From: Branchinecta lynchi
Taxonomy: Eukaryota; Arthropoda; Branchiopoda; Anostraca; Branchinectidae
Assembly: GCA_023053575.1 (NCBI GenBank)
Contig: JAKZAP010000016.1
Coordinates: 5,018,046-5,082,045, forward strand
Reading direction: 5' to 3'
DNA length: 64,000 bases
The number at the start of each line of letters is the position of its first letter. Position 1 is the stretch's first letter. The translations under genes and the position numbers were made by a program. Below, in pieces: positions 54,521 to 64,000 of this stretch. Under the pieces are notes generated by a model, which saw nothing but the letters and a program-made list of their open reading frames with translations, had not been told where the DNA came from and searched no databases.

Positions 54521-55990
54521 AACCGACGCTGTGCCGTCCGAAAAACTTCCGGCCCTTTTCTGGAAAGCTATAGAAGGAGTAGAAAGTATATGACAAATCG
54601 ATAAGGCTTTCTGCCCTTTGTGCGAGTAGGGATTGTCAGTCTGATCATCCGACCGCAAATGACGGATCACCCAAACTGACTCCAACTTTCCTCTCTCGTA
54701 TATTCGGAAGAGAAAGGGATGAAGGGGTTTTCATGGCATGAATCCATCGTTCCAGTGCATTTGGAACACTGGTATTTTATCGTTCGGGCCTCTGTCTTGG
54801 TTGTGATTCAGCGTAGGCGGATCTCTTCAGTTCAGTTCAATATTATCTAGAAACAGATAACGGACAAGCCGATGGGTTGTTTTTGCGTTAAAACATAACG
54901 TCATAACATAACAGTCCACAAGTATATACAATTTTGCGTCATTTCTACTTTTTATGTTGACATAGAATTTGTAAGAGACTTTAACCCCTCGCACTATTTA
55001 CTGGTCCAGTATTTTAAAATAGTTAATACATTAAAGCTAGGTTCTGCTTTGAACAAACAACCACGGCTTTGGGTGTTTTAAGCAATTCTTCGGGCCCGCT
55101 GAATTCTAGCAAAAACGGGGCAAAACAGCAAAAACAACACATAAAAGGTTTAAATGCTTGCGCAAGCTATATACTAACTCGATGGTATTGATTTTAGTAT
55201 CATGTTTAGTGCGTGTATATATTTTCTTTAGTCTCTTTTCTTCTTTTCTTTTTCTTTATGTACCTACTCCGCTTTTTCCTTTTCATAAAAGAATAGAAAA
55301 CCGTGATTTTTCGGGTTTTTTTCTTGACCATCTAATTTCCCTCTAGGATGATGTGCGAGGGATAAGTATAAATTCGGATGAGAGCAATCCCGGTTTTCTG
55401 TTTCTTTCGTAATGAATGGCTTCAAACCTTATATTTTTCCTTTTTATAAGCGGGCAAAAATAAATAAATATATATATATATATATACAAAAATTAGTCAA
55501 AACGGACAAGTCAGCTGCAGTATTCTTCATCGATATTTCGCCCTTCTTGGCTCTTCCAACTTCCAACAGTGTAGGTAACATGTCCGAAGAGAAGGTGCTG
55601 GAGTAAATTTGGGGTTGCCGCTGACAGATTAGGAAATACTTTTAAAGCAATAAATTAGGTGGATTTATTCACCTCTTGTGCTTCTCCGTCAACTTGCCAG
55701 TCCCGAAAAAAGCTTATGCCAGAGTTACATTTGGTAATGCCGATTCACTCGTGGACCATTGGGAAATGACACACGCGTTTTGAAACTCGAGATCTTGCGC
55801 TGTAACGTGATTCCAGGAACCATTCGGTAGCGGTCGACACTTTTTGGTTTAAGAGCGCCAAGGGGCTTCGCTTTATCCCTGGCTCAACCTGCCGCGTCTT
55901 AAGTGAAACGAGCTTTTCTTTGGTTTTACGAAGCACGTTTGGATCGCGTACGATCACCTCGCAAAGCGACGTAACGGATCGCTCCTCAAC
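54521..55990. other. No gene; partial P-family terminus and AT microsatellite
   Basis: A TA run lies at about 55470-55487. Immediately after, AAAACGGACAAGTCAGCTGC, ATCGATATTTCGCCCTTCTT and GGCTCTTCCAACTTC (about 55498-55567) match the short hammerhead retroelement in reverse. It is truncated within the hammerhead motif and I found no target duplication. Confidence 0.45.
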
Positions 55991-56005
55991 ACCAACCTCT
56001 TCTTC

Positions 56006-56809
56006 TTCTTTTCTTTTTTTTATTTAGACCCGCGTAGCATCTTTACAAACATTTTGATTGTTTACTTTTTGGGCTACGACTCCTCCTCCACTCGGTGACG
56101 TTAACATTTCCTTAATCTCTTTAACGTCACCTACTCTTTCTAAACAAACATACACACTTCAAACTTTAATAAATTTTAACTTCTGCATTTCAACTGTATA
56201 ATTTTTTTTTTTTTTTTATTTATATTTACCAATCTTAATACTTATTTATTCTTATTTCAATATAATTATAAACCTTTTTCTACGAAATCACCACCTCTAC
56301 ACATAAAAACTTCTACAAAATAAAAACGAAAAAAAACACCACCAAACAACTCCATAATCCATAATTTCAAACCACTCTATTTACTTTAATCTTTAGCCTA
56401 GGTTGAATTTAAAAAAGCAACATAAAAGTTTCCAATCTGCCCCCAAACCATATTTATTTTATTTTCTACAATTTCTAAAACAATTTACTTTAATTTTCAT
56501 TATTCATTTCTTAAACATTTCACAATAAAATTAGTCTCCAAGACCTCTTAATTTTCCCTTATACTTTAAAATCAATGTTATTTATATTTTTATTAGAACA
56601 GTGAAAAATCAGACTTTCCAATCAGGTACCCTACAATAACAAAACCGTAAAAATAGATAAATAAAAATGCAACTTCCGCAGGAAGGGTGCCCTTCCGCCC
56701 TAGGGAACCCCTCCTTACGGTGGCTTTTATTTAACACTTCAATTTAAAAGACCTTTTAACCTAATTTTCGAGTCCACTTAAACCAAAAAAAAAAGAAAAC
56801 ACCAACTCG
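56006..56809 (-). mobile_element. 804-bp retro-insertion with 14-bp target duplication, strongly strand-asymmetric
   Basis: Flanked by CCAACCTCTTCTTC at 55992-56005 and 56810-56823. On the minus strand it ends GCTACGCGGGTCTAAATAAA with an A-rich tail, as in a reverse-transcribed RNA. On that strand C is very scarce over long stretches (plus strand almost free of G, about 56105-56640), apart from a GC-rich block at 56667-56725 (GGGCGGAAGGGCACCCTTCC and neighbours). No reading frame. It may be a LINE 3' UTR, a SINE or a retrocopy of a non-coding RNA. Confidence 0.7.
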
Positions 56810-57351
56810 CCAACCTCTTCTTCGATGGAAGTGTCACAAACAATGACAAAGTTATTTTTTTATTTCCTACGATCGGGATTTTGATGCTGATCAACCTTTT
56901 CTCCTCTTTTGTGGGGTTCTTTGAGCCCAATGTATCATCAGTGAGTATTTAGCAACGGTTTTTTTTTGTATTTTTTTGGGACACTATCTTGCTTTTCTTC
57001 TTTCATTTTTGTTTTCGTTCTTGCTCGATGTTTGTCTTATTTTGTCTTCCATGTGAGGTAGAAACCTTCGATGCCTGAAATCTTGTCTCGGCGGTGGCCC
57101 CCACCAGAGGGTCGGCTTATATAAAGCTAAAACTAAAGATTGAACCAGGATTACTAAATCCATGAGTGAATAAAATCAGTGCACACAAAGCCATGAGGGA
57201 ATTGCAACAATAACCACCGATTGTTTTGGATCTCTGATAATGCACACCAACCTATGAACCTGTTTGGATACGACGGGCTTTGAATGCCTTCCTGACTTTC
57301 ACTATATACTTCGCTTTGCTTCCTTGTTTTGTTTGGGAAATCGATTTTGAA

Positions 57352-57558
57352 TCAAGAAATGTAAAGCAAGCCTGTCCAGTTTCTCCACAGACATTCATCT
57401 GCAACCTCACAATAATTGGGCATTCTACCATCTCGGATCATATGAAGAACATAAAGGTCCAAGCCCCGTATCTGCTTTTCCGCGTCTAACAGCCGGAACC
57501 CATTGTACTTTTCTTGAATAGTCGGCAGTACACAAGGAGCAAGGAAGGAAGCTGCCAA
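57352..57558 (-). pseudogene. Possible animal heme-peroxidase fragment
   Basis: Open on the minus strand for 68 codons. The segment RGLDLYVLHMIRDGRMPNYC followed by EV resembles the family block G-L-D-L-x-x-L-N-I-Q-R-G-R-D-H-G-L-P-x-Y-x-E-x-R found near the C-terminal side of animal heme peroxidases, with RG-H lost and several substitutions. No other peroxidase block is visible beside it, and no clear splice sites flank it. I treat it as a relic or a chance resemblance. Confidence 0.3.
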
Positions 57559-58487
57559 TTTGCATGTTGGAATCGCAAGAATTCCATGTTTATAGAATTA
57601 TTGCAGTCCCAACCACGGAGGAACCTTTTCGGGCCCTTTTAGATAAGGAAGCGCGCTGGATCTTTCACTGTAGCGCGAATGTGGCCCATGACATTTAGAA
57701 GCATTGCGACTTGTTTTTGCTCACTTCGATATTGGCGGACGCTTGTTCTGTCTTTACTTTCTTACCAGCCGATAGGTTGCTGTCGAATCTGAGATTCCTG
57801 TTTTCCTGCAGCCTGTAATTCGTTGCCTGGTTTATCCTGTAGCTAAAGTTCACGGACCCCCACACCTAGCGAACGTTGTGTTATTGTCCGCTTGATCGAC
57901 TTATTGAATGACGTCGCGATTTGGATCGACGACATCGAAGTGCTTGCCTTTGCATGTCAAGGGACGGATGAGCAAGCAAACGAGCTGTTATGATGGATTG
58001 AAGGAGGAACTTCATCGGATCTTCGTCGAGCGGTTGGTAATTAATAGCAAGGGGGTCGAGTTGTGCGAGATGCTGATATCACGTCGGCTTGTTTTACTTT
58101 GTTTTTGCTAGATCTGGGCGGAGTCGGTCTGATGGAGGTCGTTGACGTCATATCACTTTGGATTGGATGGCGCAGAGACCGAATTGACTGTTGTTTCGTC
58201 ATCAACTTGAGGTATGGTGAATCGAACTGCATTTGCAAGTCAACCCGAACACAGTGGGTGTGAAATAAGGGTGTTGTCTCGGCTTGACTTACCAGCAACT
58301 TTTAGACTTTTCAGTTTCTAGCTAGGTCAGGACGGAGTAGTGTCTCAGTAAGTTCACATTGTACTACATAGAAATTAGGCGGTGAAGCCCCGTTTTCCGC
58401 CGTGTTAAATGTTTAAACTGATTTCCGTTGGGGCACCAGGCCTTATGTGCGGGCAGTCCGTACTATAGTTAAGGGCATGGGTCTTCT
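57559..58487. other. No gene recognised
   Basis: Moderate GC. Short frames on both strands; none shows known motifs. Confidence 0.3.
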
Positions 58488-58810
58488 CAGGGGCGTCACG
58501 ACTGGGGGGGGGGACGCCTTCCCCCCAATGCTGTCGGCCAGTCGTTAAAAAATAGCCGAGTCGGCGCGAATCTCCGCGATTTTTCGTCAAAACAGTTGAT
58601 TTTTTCATGAAAACAGCCGCTTTTTCTGAAAATTGGTCGATTTTTCGTGAAAAAGTCGGTTTTCCTGAAAATCAGTGAATTTTTATCAAAAATGTAATTT
58701 TTGTTGTTGATAACAGTCGTTTTTTCTGCAGAAAAAAGTCGGTAAAAACTACCAGCCAGTCGGTAAATCCCTCGTCCCCCAAAAAACATTTTGGCTAGTA
58801 ACGGCTCTGG
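58488..58810. mobile_element. hAT-like MITE with an internal short tandem (323 bp)
   Basis: Left end CAGGGGCGTCACGACTGG; mirrored right end CAGAGCCGTTACTAGCC. Flanked by GGTCTTCT (58480-58487) and CGTCTTCT (58811-58818), an 8-bp duplication with one mismatch. Inside, six or so 30-35-bp units of the form GATTTTTCNTGAAAACAGYC are repeated in tandem. No transposase. Confidence 0.7.
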
Positions 58811-58819
58811 CGTCTTCTG

Positions 58820-59149
58820 CCAGGATGGTCGTATTTTCTGCACTGAAAAGGGTCAAATTGATTAAGACACCTCGAGTGAAAGCCAATGGACCAAGCTTGT
58901 AATGATTTATGTTGATTTAAGGTAATTATGGTAGAGGCCATGTGCCTAATTCTGTAGAGGCCATGTGCCTTATTTTTTGCATTATAGTATTATTATTATT
59001 ATTATTAAGTTTATTCCCATTATCGCAAGGATCTCCTCTGATAAAGACGACCTTTGGTTTAGATCCTCGAGATTTTGCAATTGCAATGAGCGACGGAGCG
59101 ATCGGTCTTGATCTGTCCCTGAAAATAATATAGGAATTCTTTTCTTCCG
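58820..59149. other. No gene; ATT microsatellite
   Basis: ATT repeats at about 58987-59006 next to AAGTTTATTCCCATTATCGC suggest another LINE tail on the minus strand (GGGAATAAACTTAATAATAA), without further support. Confidence 0.3.
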
Positions 59150-61505
59150 AGACTGGAAATCCGACGGGAAACTTTTTACTGCACCTGGCTTATTTCCCCT
59201 GCTTCCAGATTTGGTAATCGTACCCGTCCGTGCACATGCCATTGTGATATCTGTGACTATTTACTCAGGCAGTGGAATTGACTTGGCTTACTTAGGTGTG
59301 ACTACCCCCTTGTTCTATAACATTTACTTTCGAAAATATCATTTTCTGGCAGTCTCCTGCCATTTCCGGGCAATTGATCCGAGTTTGTTCTAGATTCGGA
59401 ATCGACAATCATACCAGTGTAGATGCCGCCTTGCAGGCTGTGATGAATTTTATTTTGCTTAGCGAAGAAGTGTTACAACCCCCTTTTCTAAAACACTATC
59501 TTCCGAAAGTGTAATGTTTTGGCAGTCTCTTGCCACATCCAGACAATGTATCACTGATGTTGTTCCAGATTCCGAATCGACAATCATACTCGTTTATCTG
59601 ACATCTGGCTGCCTGTGGTGTATTTTACTCAGCTCCTGAGGCGAGGTGTTACGACCCCCTTTTCTAAAACACCAACTCGGAAAATGTCATTTACTGCGAA
59701 ACTCTTGCTACTTCCGGGCAGTGAATCCGGATTTTGCTCCAGATTTGGAATCGACAGTCATACCGTTACCACTGTGCAGCCAGTGATGGTTTGCTTAGCT
59801 CACGTAAGCAAGAAATGTGGCGAACACTTTCGCTAAATATACTTTTCTTGCATTTTCCTACCACGTCCGTACGTATTTGTTCCAGATTCGGAATCAGTAA
59901 TCATACCCATCCACATGTCATCTGGCTGCCTGTGGTGGATTTTACTCAGCTCCATAGGACACGACCCCTTTTTAAAAACAAGACCAAAGGTTTCGATGGG
60001 ATCCCAAAAGTTCAAATTTGATCCAGATCCAGTCTTCGTCAGACTCCTTGAACACTTTTACTGTTAAAATTTTGAAAAATAAGGCAAAATAGCTAATCAT
60101 ATGAGAAAACCAAGTTCAGATATGGACTCAGCATGTGTGTTTACCCCTTTAAGTCATACCTATTTTGACGAAGCAGATCGCAACTTCCTGCCTTGCTTCA
60201 GCAAATTTTCCGGTTTCGGCGGAATTCCGGAACTACTTGTCCGGCGAAAAAATAAAGCTCAAAAACGAGTTCAGCATGTTTCCTAACCCCTACATCCAGC
60301 CTATAATCAACTTCCAATTAAACTTTTACTCCTAACAAATTTTCCGGTTTCAGCCGGATTCCGAGCGATCTATACGTCCGGTGAGAAAATGGTTGTCATA
60401 TGCGAATTCAGCATGTCTACTTACCCGCAAATCGAACATCTTATCAAATTTAAAGAAAACTTTTACTTTAAACAAATTTTCCGGTTTTGGCCGGATTCCG
60501 GCTGAAATAATTGTCTGGCGAGAAAATAATGTTCATATTCGGACTCAGCACGTTTCCTTGCCCCTAAATCGAACCTCCAGTCAACTTCATATTACTTTTC
60601 ACAAATATTCGGGTTTTCGCCGGATTCCGGGTGAACTATTTGTCCGGCGAGAAAATAAATTTCATATTCGGATTCAGCATGTCTCCTTACCCCTAATTCG
60701 ACTATTTTATTAGCTTTTTAAAAATATTTTTTGTTCCCCTTAATTTTAAACCCCTCCCCCACCCCTAAATATAGAGCTACATAGCCCATCTCCGAACTTG
60801 ACCTGTACTTTGACCTAAAGAGTCTTCATGCCAAGTTTGATCAAAATATCTCAACCCCTTTGAGAGTTATCGTGCTAACAGACGGACGGACGGACGGACA
60901 ACTTTACGATGTCATAGGTATCCCTCAACTTACGTTTTGGGATCCCAAAAACAACTTGAAAACGGCATTTACTGAGAATCTCCTGCCACTTTCGGGCAGT
61001 GGATCCAGACTTACTGATTATTTTTGTATATAACTTCAGGAGTACTACATACTACACTGGTCTTGGTTTTTTAATTTATTTGTACTTATAATAAACAGTT
61101 CGAGTATTAGATGGAATTTATTATTTTGATCCTTGGCTCCCTACGTGCCATAAGGGCTGTCCCGGATAATCGGCTGAGATTTAGTCCAGACCGAATTATT
61201 TCAAACCTAGGGAATTTAGTTTGTGTTTTTAATTTGCGGTTTCGAACATTCATAGTGGCGGTAGGGATGGTTATAAATGTGTGCGTGGTAGACAGACCAT
61301 TTCTTGTGGTCCGCTTTAAGCAATAAAAGTGGCGACCAGTTTTGCTAAATATACTTTTCTTGCATTCTGCTACCACGTCCGTACGTATTTTGTTCCAGAT
61401 TGGGAATCGGTAATCATACCCTTCCACATGTCATCGTGCTGGCTGTGATGGATTTTACTTGGCTCCTTAGGCAAGAAGTGTGACGACCCCCTTTTGCTAA
61501 GTGGA
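59150..61505 (+). repeat. Family G tandem repeat, about 140-185-bp unit, split by a family A element
   Basis: Landmark TTCCAGATTCGGAATCGACA or variants at about 59205, 59390, 59568, 59738, 59880 and 61393, with GTGTTACGACCCCCTTTTCT, TTACTGCGAAACTCTTGC and TTCCGGGCAGTGAATCC blocks in each unit. Broken at 59975-60952 by family A copy 10; the interrupted unit resumes at AACTTGAAAACGGCATTTAC. Confidence 0.65.
59975..60952 (-). mobile_element. Family A repeat element, copy 10 (reverse, complete), inserted in family G
   Basis: Reversed tail AACAAGACCAAAGGTTTCGA, TGGGATCCCAAAAGTTC; five core units with TTTCCGGTTTTGGCCGGATT; reversed polypyrimidine block; microsatellite GACGGACGGACGGACGGACA; reversed head CAACTTACGTTTTGGGATCC. 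Flanks are TTTTTAAAAACA on the left and AAAACAACTTG on the right, so insertion was into an A-rich site of a G unit. Confidence 0.85.
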
Positions 61506-63004
61506 TCACGACGCTTTTGGTTTCTCCGTTTGAGTGATTGCTTGCTTTCCTCACTGACATAGTCGACAATAGGGGGGCAACTTAATCCTATTATCCCAGC
61601 TCAGTATAAGCGTAAAGCATTTACTTAGGTTGTCCCGCAGTCCCGAATCCATTCTGAATATTAGATTGTGACATCGCTGGAAGGATGGGGATTCGACCGA
61701 TTTTTACGAAGATGTATGGAAAGTCGTAAAGACATTGATTTTATTGTCGGAAACGTTGCGATGAAAAGAGGGTTGGGTACTTAATTACGTAGCTAAGCAT
61801 TGCAATTTTATGATTTAAAGACTTTCTCCAAACATGTGATGTCGAGATTTGCGTTCTTGTTGTGATGCTATCTGTAAGGTAAGTTAAGGTACAATTTTAT
61901 TGACAACTTGCAACTCACATTGCATAAAAGCAATTTGTGTTCTCTTTTCCACCAGTCCTTACTATCGTTCGGCATTCGGTAGACACTTACATAATCTATT
62001 CAGTTGAAAGTGATATTTCGGGTTGACGGGCTGATCCGTTTTCTCTTGGTGAAGGCGGTTTCAGTGATACATTCCGGTTTACCGGAAAATAATCCGGACG
62101 ATTCTGCGACGGCAGATCTAAGGTTGACGTCCTTTAGAAGGTCTTTTCAGTACAGTCGTGTATTTGGCATTTCATTGGCGTTTTGTTGGTGTAACTAGGG
62201 TATGGCACTGGGATCGGCTTTTGTTTCGTTCGAACATCATTTCTTGAGGGAATTTGGCAGAGGTACCCTAGCTCAACGAAACTCGTTTATTCTGCAGTGG
62301 ATGGTTGCTTGCGAGACAAACAGTGATTAAGAAAATTGTGTTGGATATGAAGACGTGTGGTCAGTTTGTTAATATTATCGGTTAGTTCGTAATTGCTGTC
62401 TACAGTGATCAAATCCAGCTTCTTGTTTCTAATAGTACTGAACAGCGGACATTATCAGACGTCATTCGCAGTCTGGGTTAGGAGAAGCCAACACAAATCG
62501 TCAGACAAGAAGTCGAATAATCAAATTGATTATCGTCAGTGGCAGACATGAGGTCACTATCCAGAAAGTATGAACTAGATAGTATTTATAAGTAGTAAAT
62601 TCTTATCAGTCACTTGGAAGAGTTGAATAACGAAAGGATTCACCGGATTCTGGATATATTTTGTAAAGTAAGTCAAACAAAACTGTTTCTCTTACTGTAA
62701 CTGTTTGAAAACTGTAATAAAACTGTTAAATTAAACCTGGTTGCACTACCACCCTTAGTTACCCACCGCCTTACCCACATCGGTCTGGAAAAGCACGACT
62801 ATCCGTGGAATAGGACGGATAGCAAATCGGAAACTTGCGATGCGGACAACGGAACAGTCTGTCGGATAGCGATGAGCAAGGCTACATCTCAAGCAAGGAG
62901 GACCTACTTCAGTAGGTCCTGTGCCTACTGAAGTGTGGACCGGATCCAACTACGCATGTGTGTGTGGAGGGGACACACGAAACTCCTAGGCGGGCGGAAA
63001 ACAA
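61506..63004. other. No gene recognised
   Basis: About 1.5 kb without a recognisable gene or repeat. AGTAGGTCCTGTGCCTACT near 62911-62930 is a small hairpin. Confidence 0.3.
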
Positions 63005-63275
63005 TTCATTTATTAGTGGAGTTGTTCCGGAACAATCCACTATTGCGAGCGCTGTAGCAGCTTTCGGTTTCCGGTTTTCACCGTATTTAGTGGAGCTCAT
63101 AACCCGTGGACCAGTGCAAGTATCAAGCTGAACTTGGTACACTAGTGGGTATTAGGGTATAATTGTGCCTTTTAGGGGTCCCACCCCCCAGCCCCATCCC
63201 GGTTCCGGGCAAATGGGCCCCAGGTTTCCCAGTGAATAATGTTCATAACTTGAGAACTGGACATAGGACGATGAA
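63005..63275 (+). repeat. Family C repeat, copy 2
   Basis: Starts with TAGTGGAGTTGTTCC|GGAACAATCCACTA, a near-perfect palindrome (63015-63043), then TTGCGAGCGCTGTAGCAGCT, GTGGAGCTCATAACCCGTGG and GGGCAAATGGGCCCCAGG, collinear with 52755-53030. Only one core unit. Confidence 0.7.
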
Positions 63276-63819
63276 ATTGAAAAGTTAGAAGAACTGAAAA
63301 TTTAAAGCACGATTCACAGGAGATGCAATTTATATTCCAATATTCTATCAAATCCGACTCCTTTGAAACTGTGCTATGTTTTTCAAAGCATTACAGTTTC
63401 GAAAATGTAGCCACGCGCGGGCCCTTAGAGCTTGGTCACACTGGGCTCAAAAAGCCGCCTATTCGAAAAACAATTGAAAATCCCCAGGGACGTGAGGTTT
63501 GATTGACTTTGTGGAAGCTTGGGGATAATGAATAGACTGCAATTATGGGTTAATTAGGGTTACTTTAACGTAATTGTAGACGGTCTTTTGCTCTTATTGA
63601 TCTCCTGAATTTAGAAAGACAACATTCCGGATTAGTTGTATCTTGTTCTTTTTTCTACTTTTGCAACCCAAAAAGCCAGGAAATGAGCCAAGTATGACCA
63701 AGCTCTTAGCTTTGAGGAGAACCACGAGAAAATGGTAAAACCGGTCTTTCTGAGCAATGAGCTGTTCGGGGAGCAATAAGTAGGAGCGTTATCCGCTTCG
63801 AAAATAGCTGGACATGTCA
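63276..63819. other. No gene recognised
   Basis: Short frames on the minus strand only. No repeat family identified. Confidence 0.3.
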
Positions 63820-63965
63820 CAAGTATTCCTACAGCCTAAGCGGACTGCGAATCATATTTGATGGTGGTAAACGGGAAGGTCAGCTGAGATTTAACTGGCG
63901 ATATTTCGGCCCTGCTCGGCGAGGGTCCTCTTCAAGCTCAAGCTGGAAATACGAATCTGCGACCA
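63820..63965 (-). mobile_element. Hammerhead short retroelement, copy P9 (146 bp)
   Basis: Flanked by GACATGTCA at 63811-63819 and 63966-63974. Begins GTATTCCTACAGCCTAAGCG, GACTGCGAATCATATTTGAT, then the reversed hammerhead motif, ending CTCAAGCTGGAAATACGAAT. Same one-armed subtype as P5. Confidence 0.7.
63896..63939 (-). ncRNA. Hammerhead-like motif in P9 (core substitution)
   Basis: Minus strand: UUGAAGA in place of CUGANGA (first core base lost), helix II still paired (GG-A-CCCU with AGGGCC), GAAA, AUAU helix III and AUC present. The loss of C3 predicts an inactive ribozyme. Confidence 0.45.
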
Positions 63966-64000
63966 GACATGTCAGATGAAAAGAAAAAACTCAGAATGGA

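Noticed and set aside
54149..54604. 151-codon plus-strand frame
   Set aside because: Overlaps family F repeat sequence and has no recognisable domain.

Overview
This window is a repeat-dense piece of a eukaryotic, almost certainly invertebrate animal, nuclear genome. It contains spliced exons with consensus splice sites, no bacterial gene order, several lineages of non-LTR retrotransposon and many non-autonomous DNA elements. I cannot fix the phylum. The modular repeat elements recall the 'pearl' elements described from bivalve molluscs, but that is a resemblance and not an identification.

Only one host gene is clear: the 3' end of an ERGIC-53/LMAN1-type cargo lectin on the + strand. Its penultimate exon (1797-2069) encodes the end of the lumenal stalk and the membrane span. 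The last exon (8691-8727) encodes a cytosolic tail ending in KKFY and a stop. The 6.6-kb intron between them is packed with mobile DNA. From about 8.7 kb to the right end I find no convincing intact host gene, only a possible heme-peroxidase relic near 57.4 kb and unassigned small ORFs.

Repeats make up much of the rest. Family A (ten copies) has GGGATCCC palindromes at both ends, a GTCC/GTCT microsatellite and a core of 137-bp tandem units. Family B (five copies) has the same plan with a TATGGCACTTG hairpin head; one copy carries a core of 281-bp units. Families C to G are further tandem or palindromic repeats. There are also TA-flanked MITEs, three hAT-like elements (two with near-perfect 8-bp duplications), several foldback elements, and 5'-truncated LINE ends with different microsatellite tails ((ATCT)n, (TTAC)n, (ATTG)n, (ATTC)n). 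Nesting is common: A and B copies sit inside a family E element at 48.8-52.1 kb, and an A copy sits inside family G near 60 kb.

The most interesting system is a family of very small retroelement insertions (61 to 272 bp, eight well-delimited copies), nearly all bounded by 9-14-bp target-site duplications. Most are built as an inverted copy of the element's 3' end, a short body and the 3' end again. The body carries a type I hammerhead-ribozyme-like motif with a two-base-pair helix III, the form known from Penelope-like elements and animal retrozymes. One copy has a segment of neighbouring sequence trapped between its inverted arms. No full-length autonomous partner is visible in the window.
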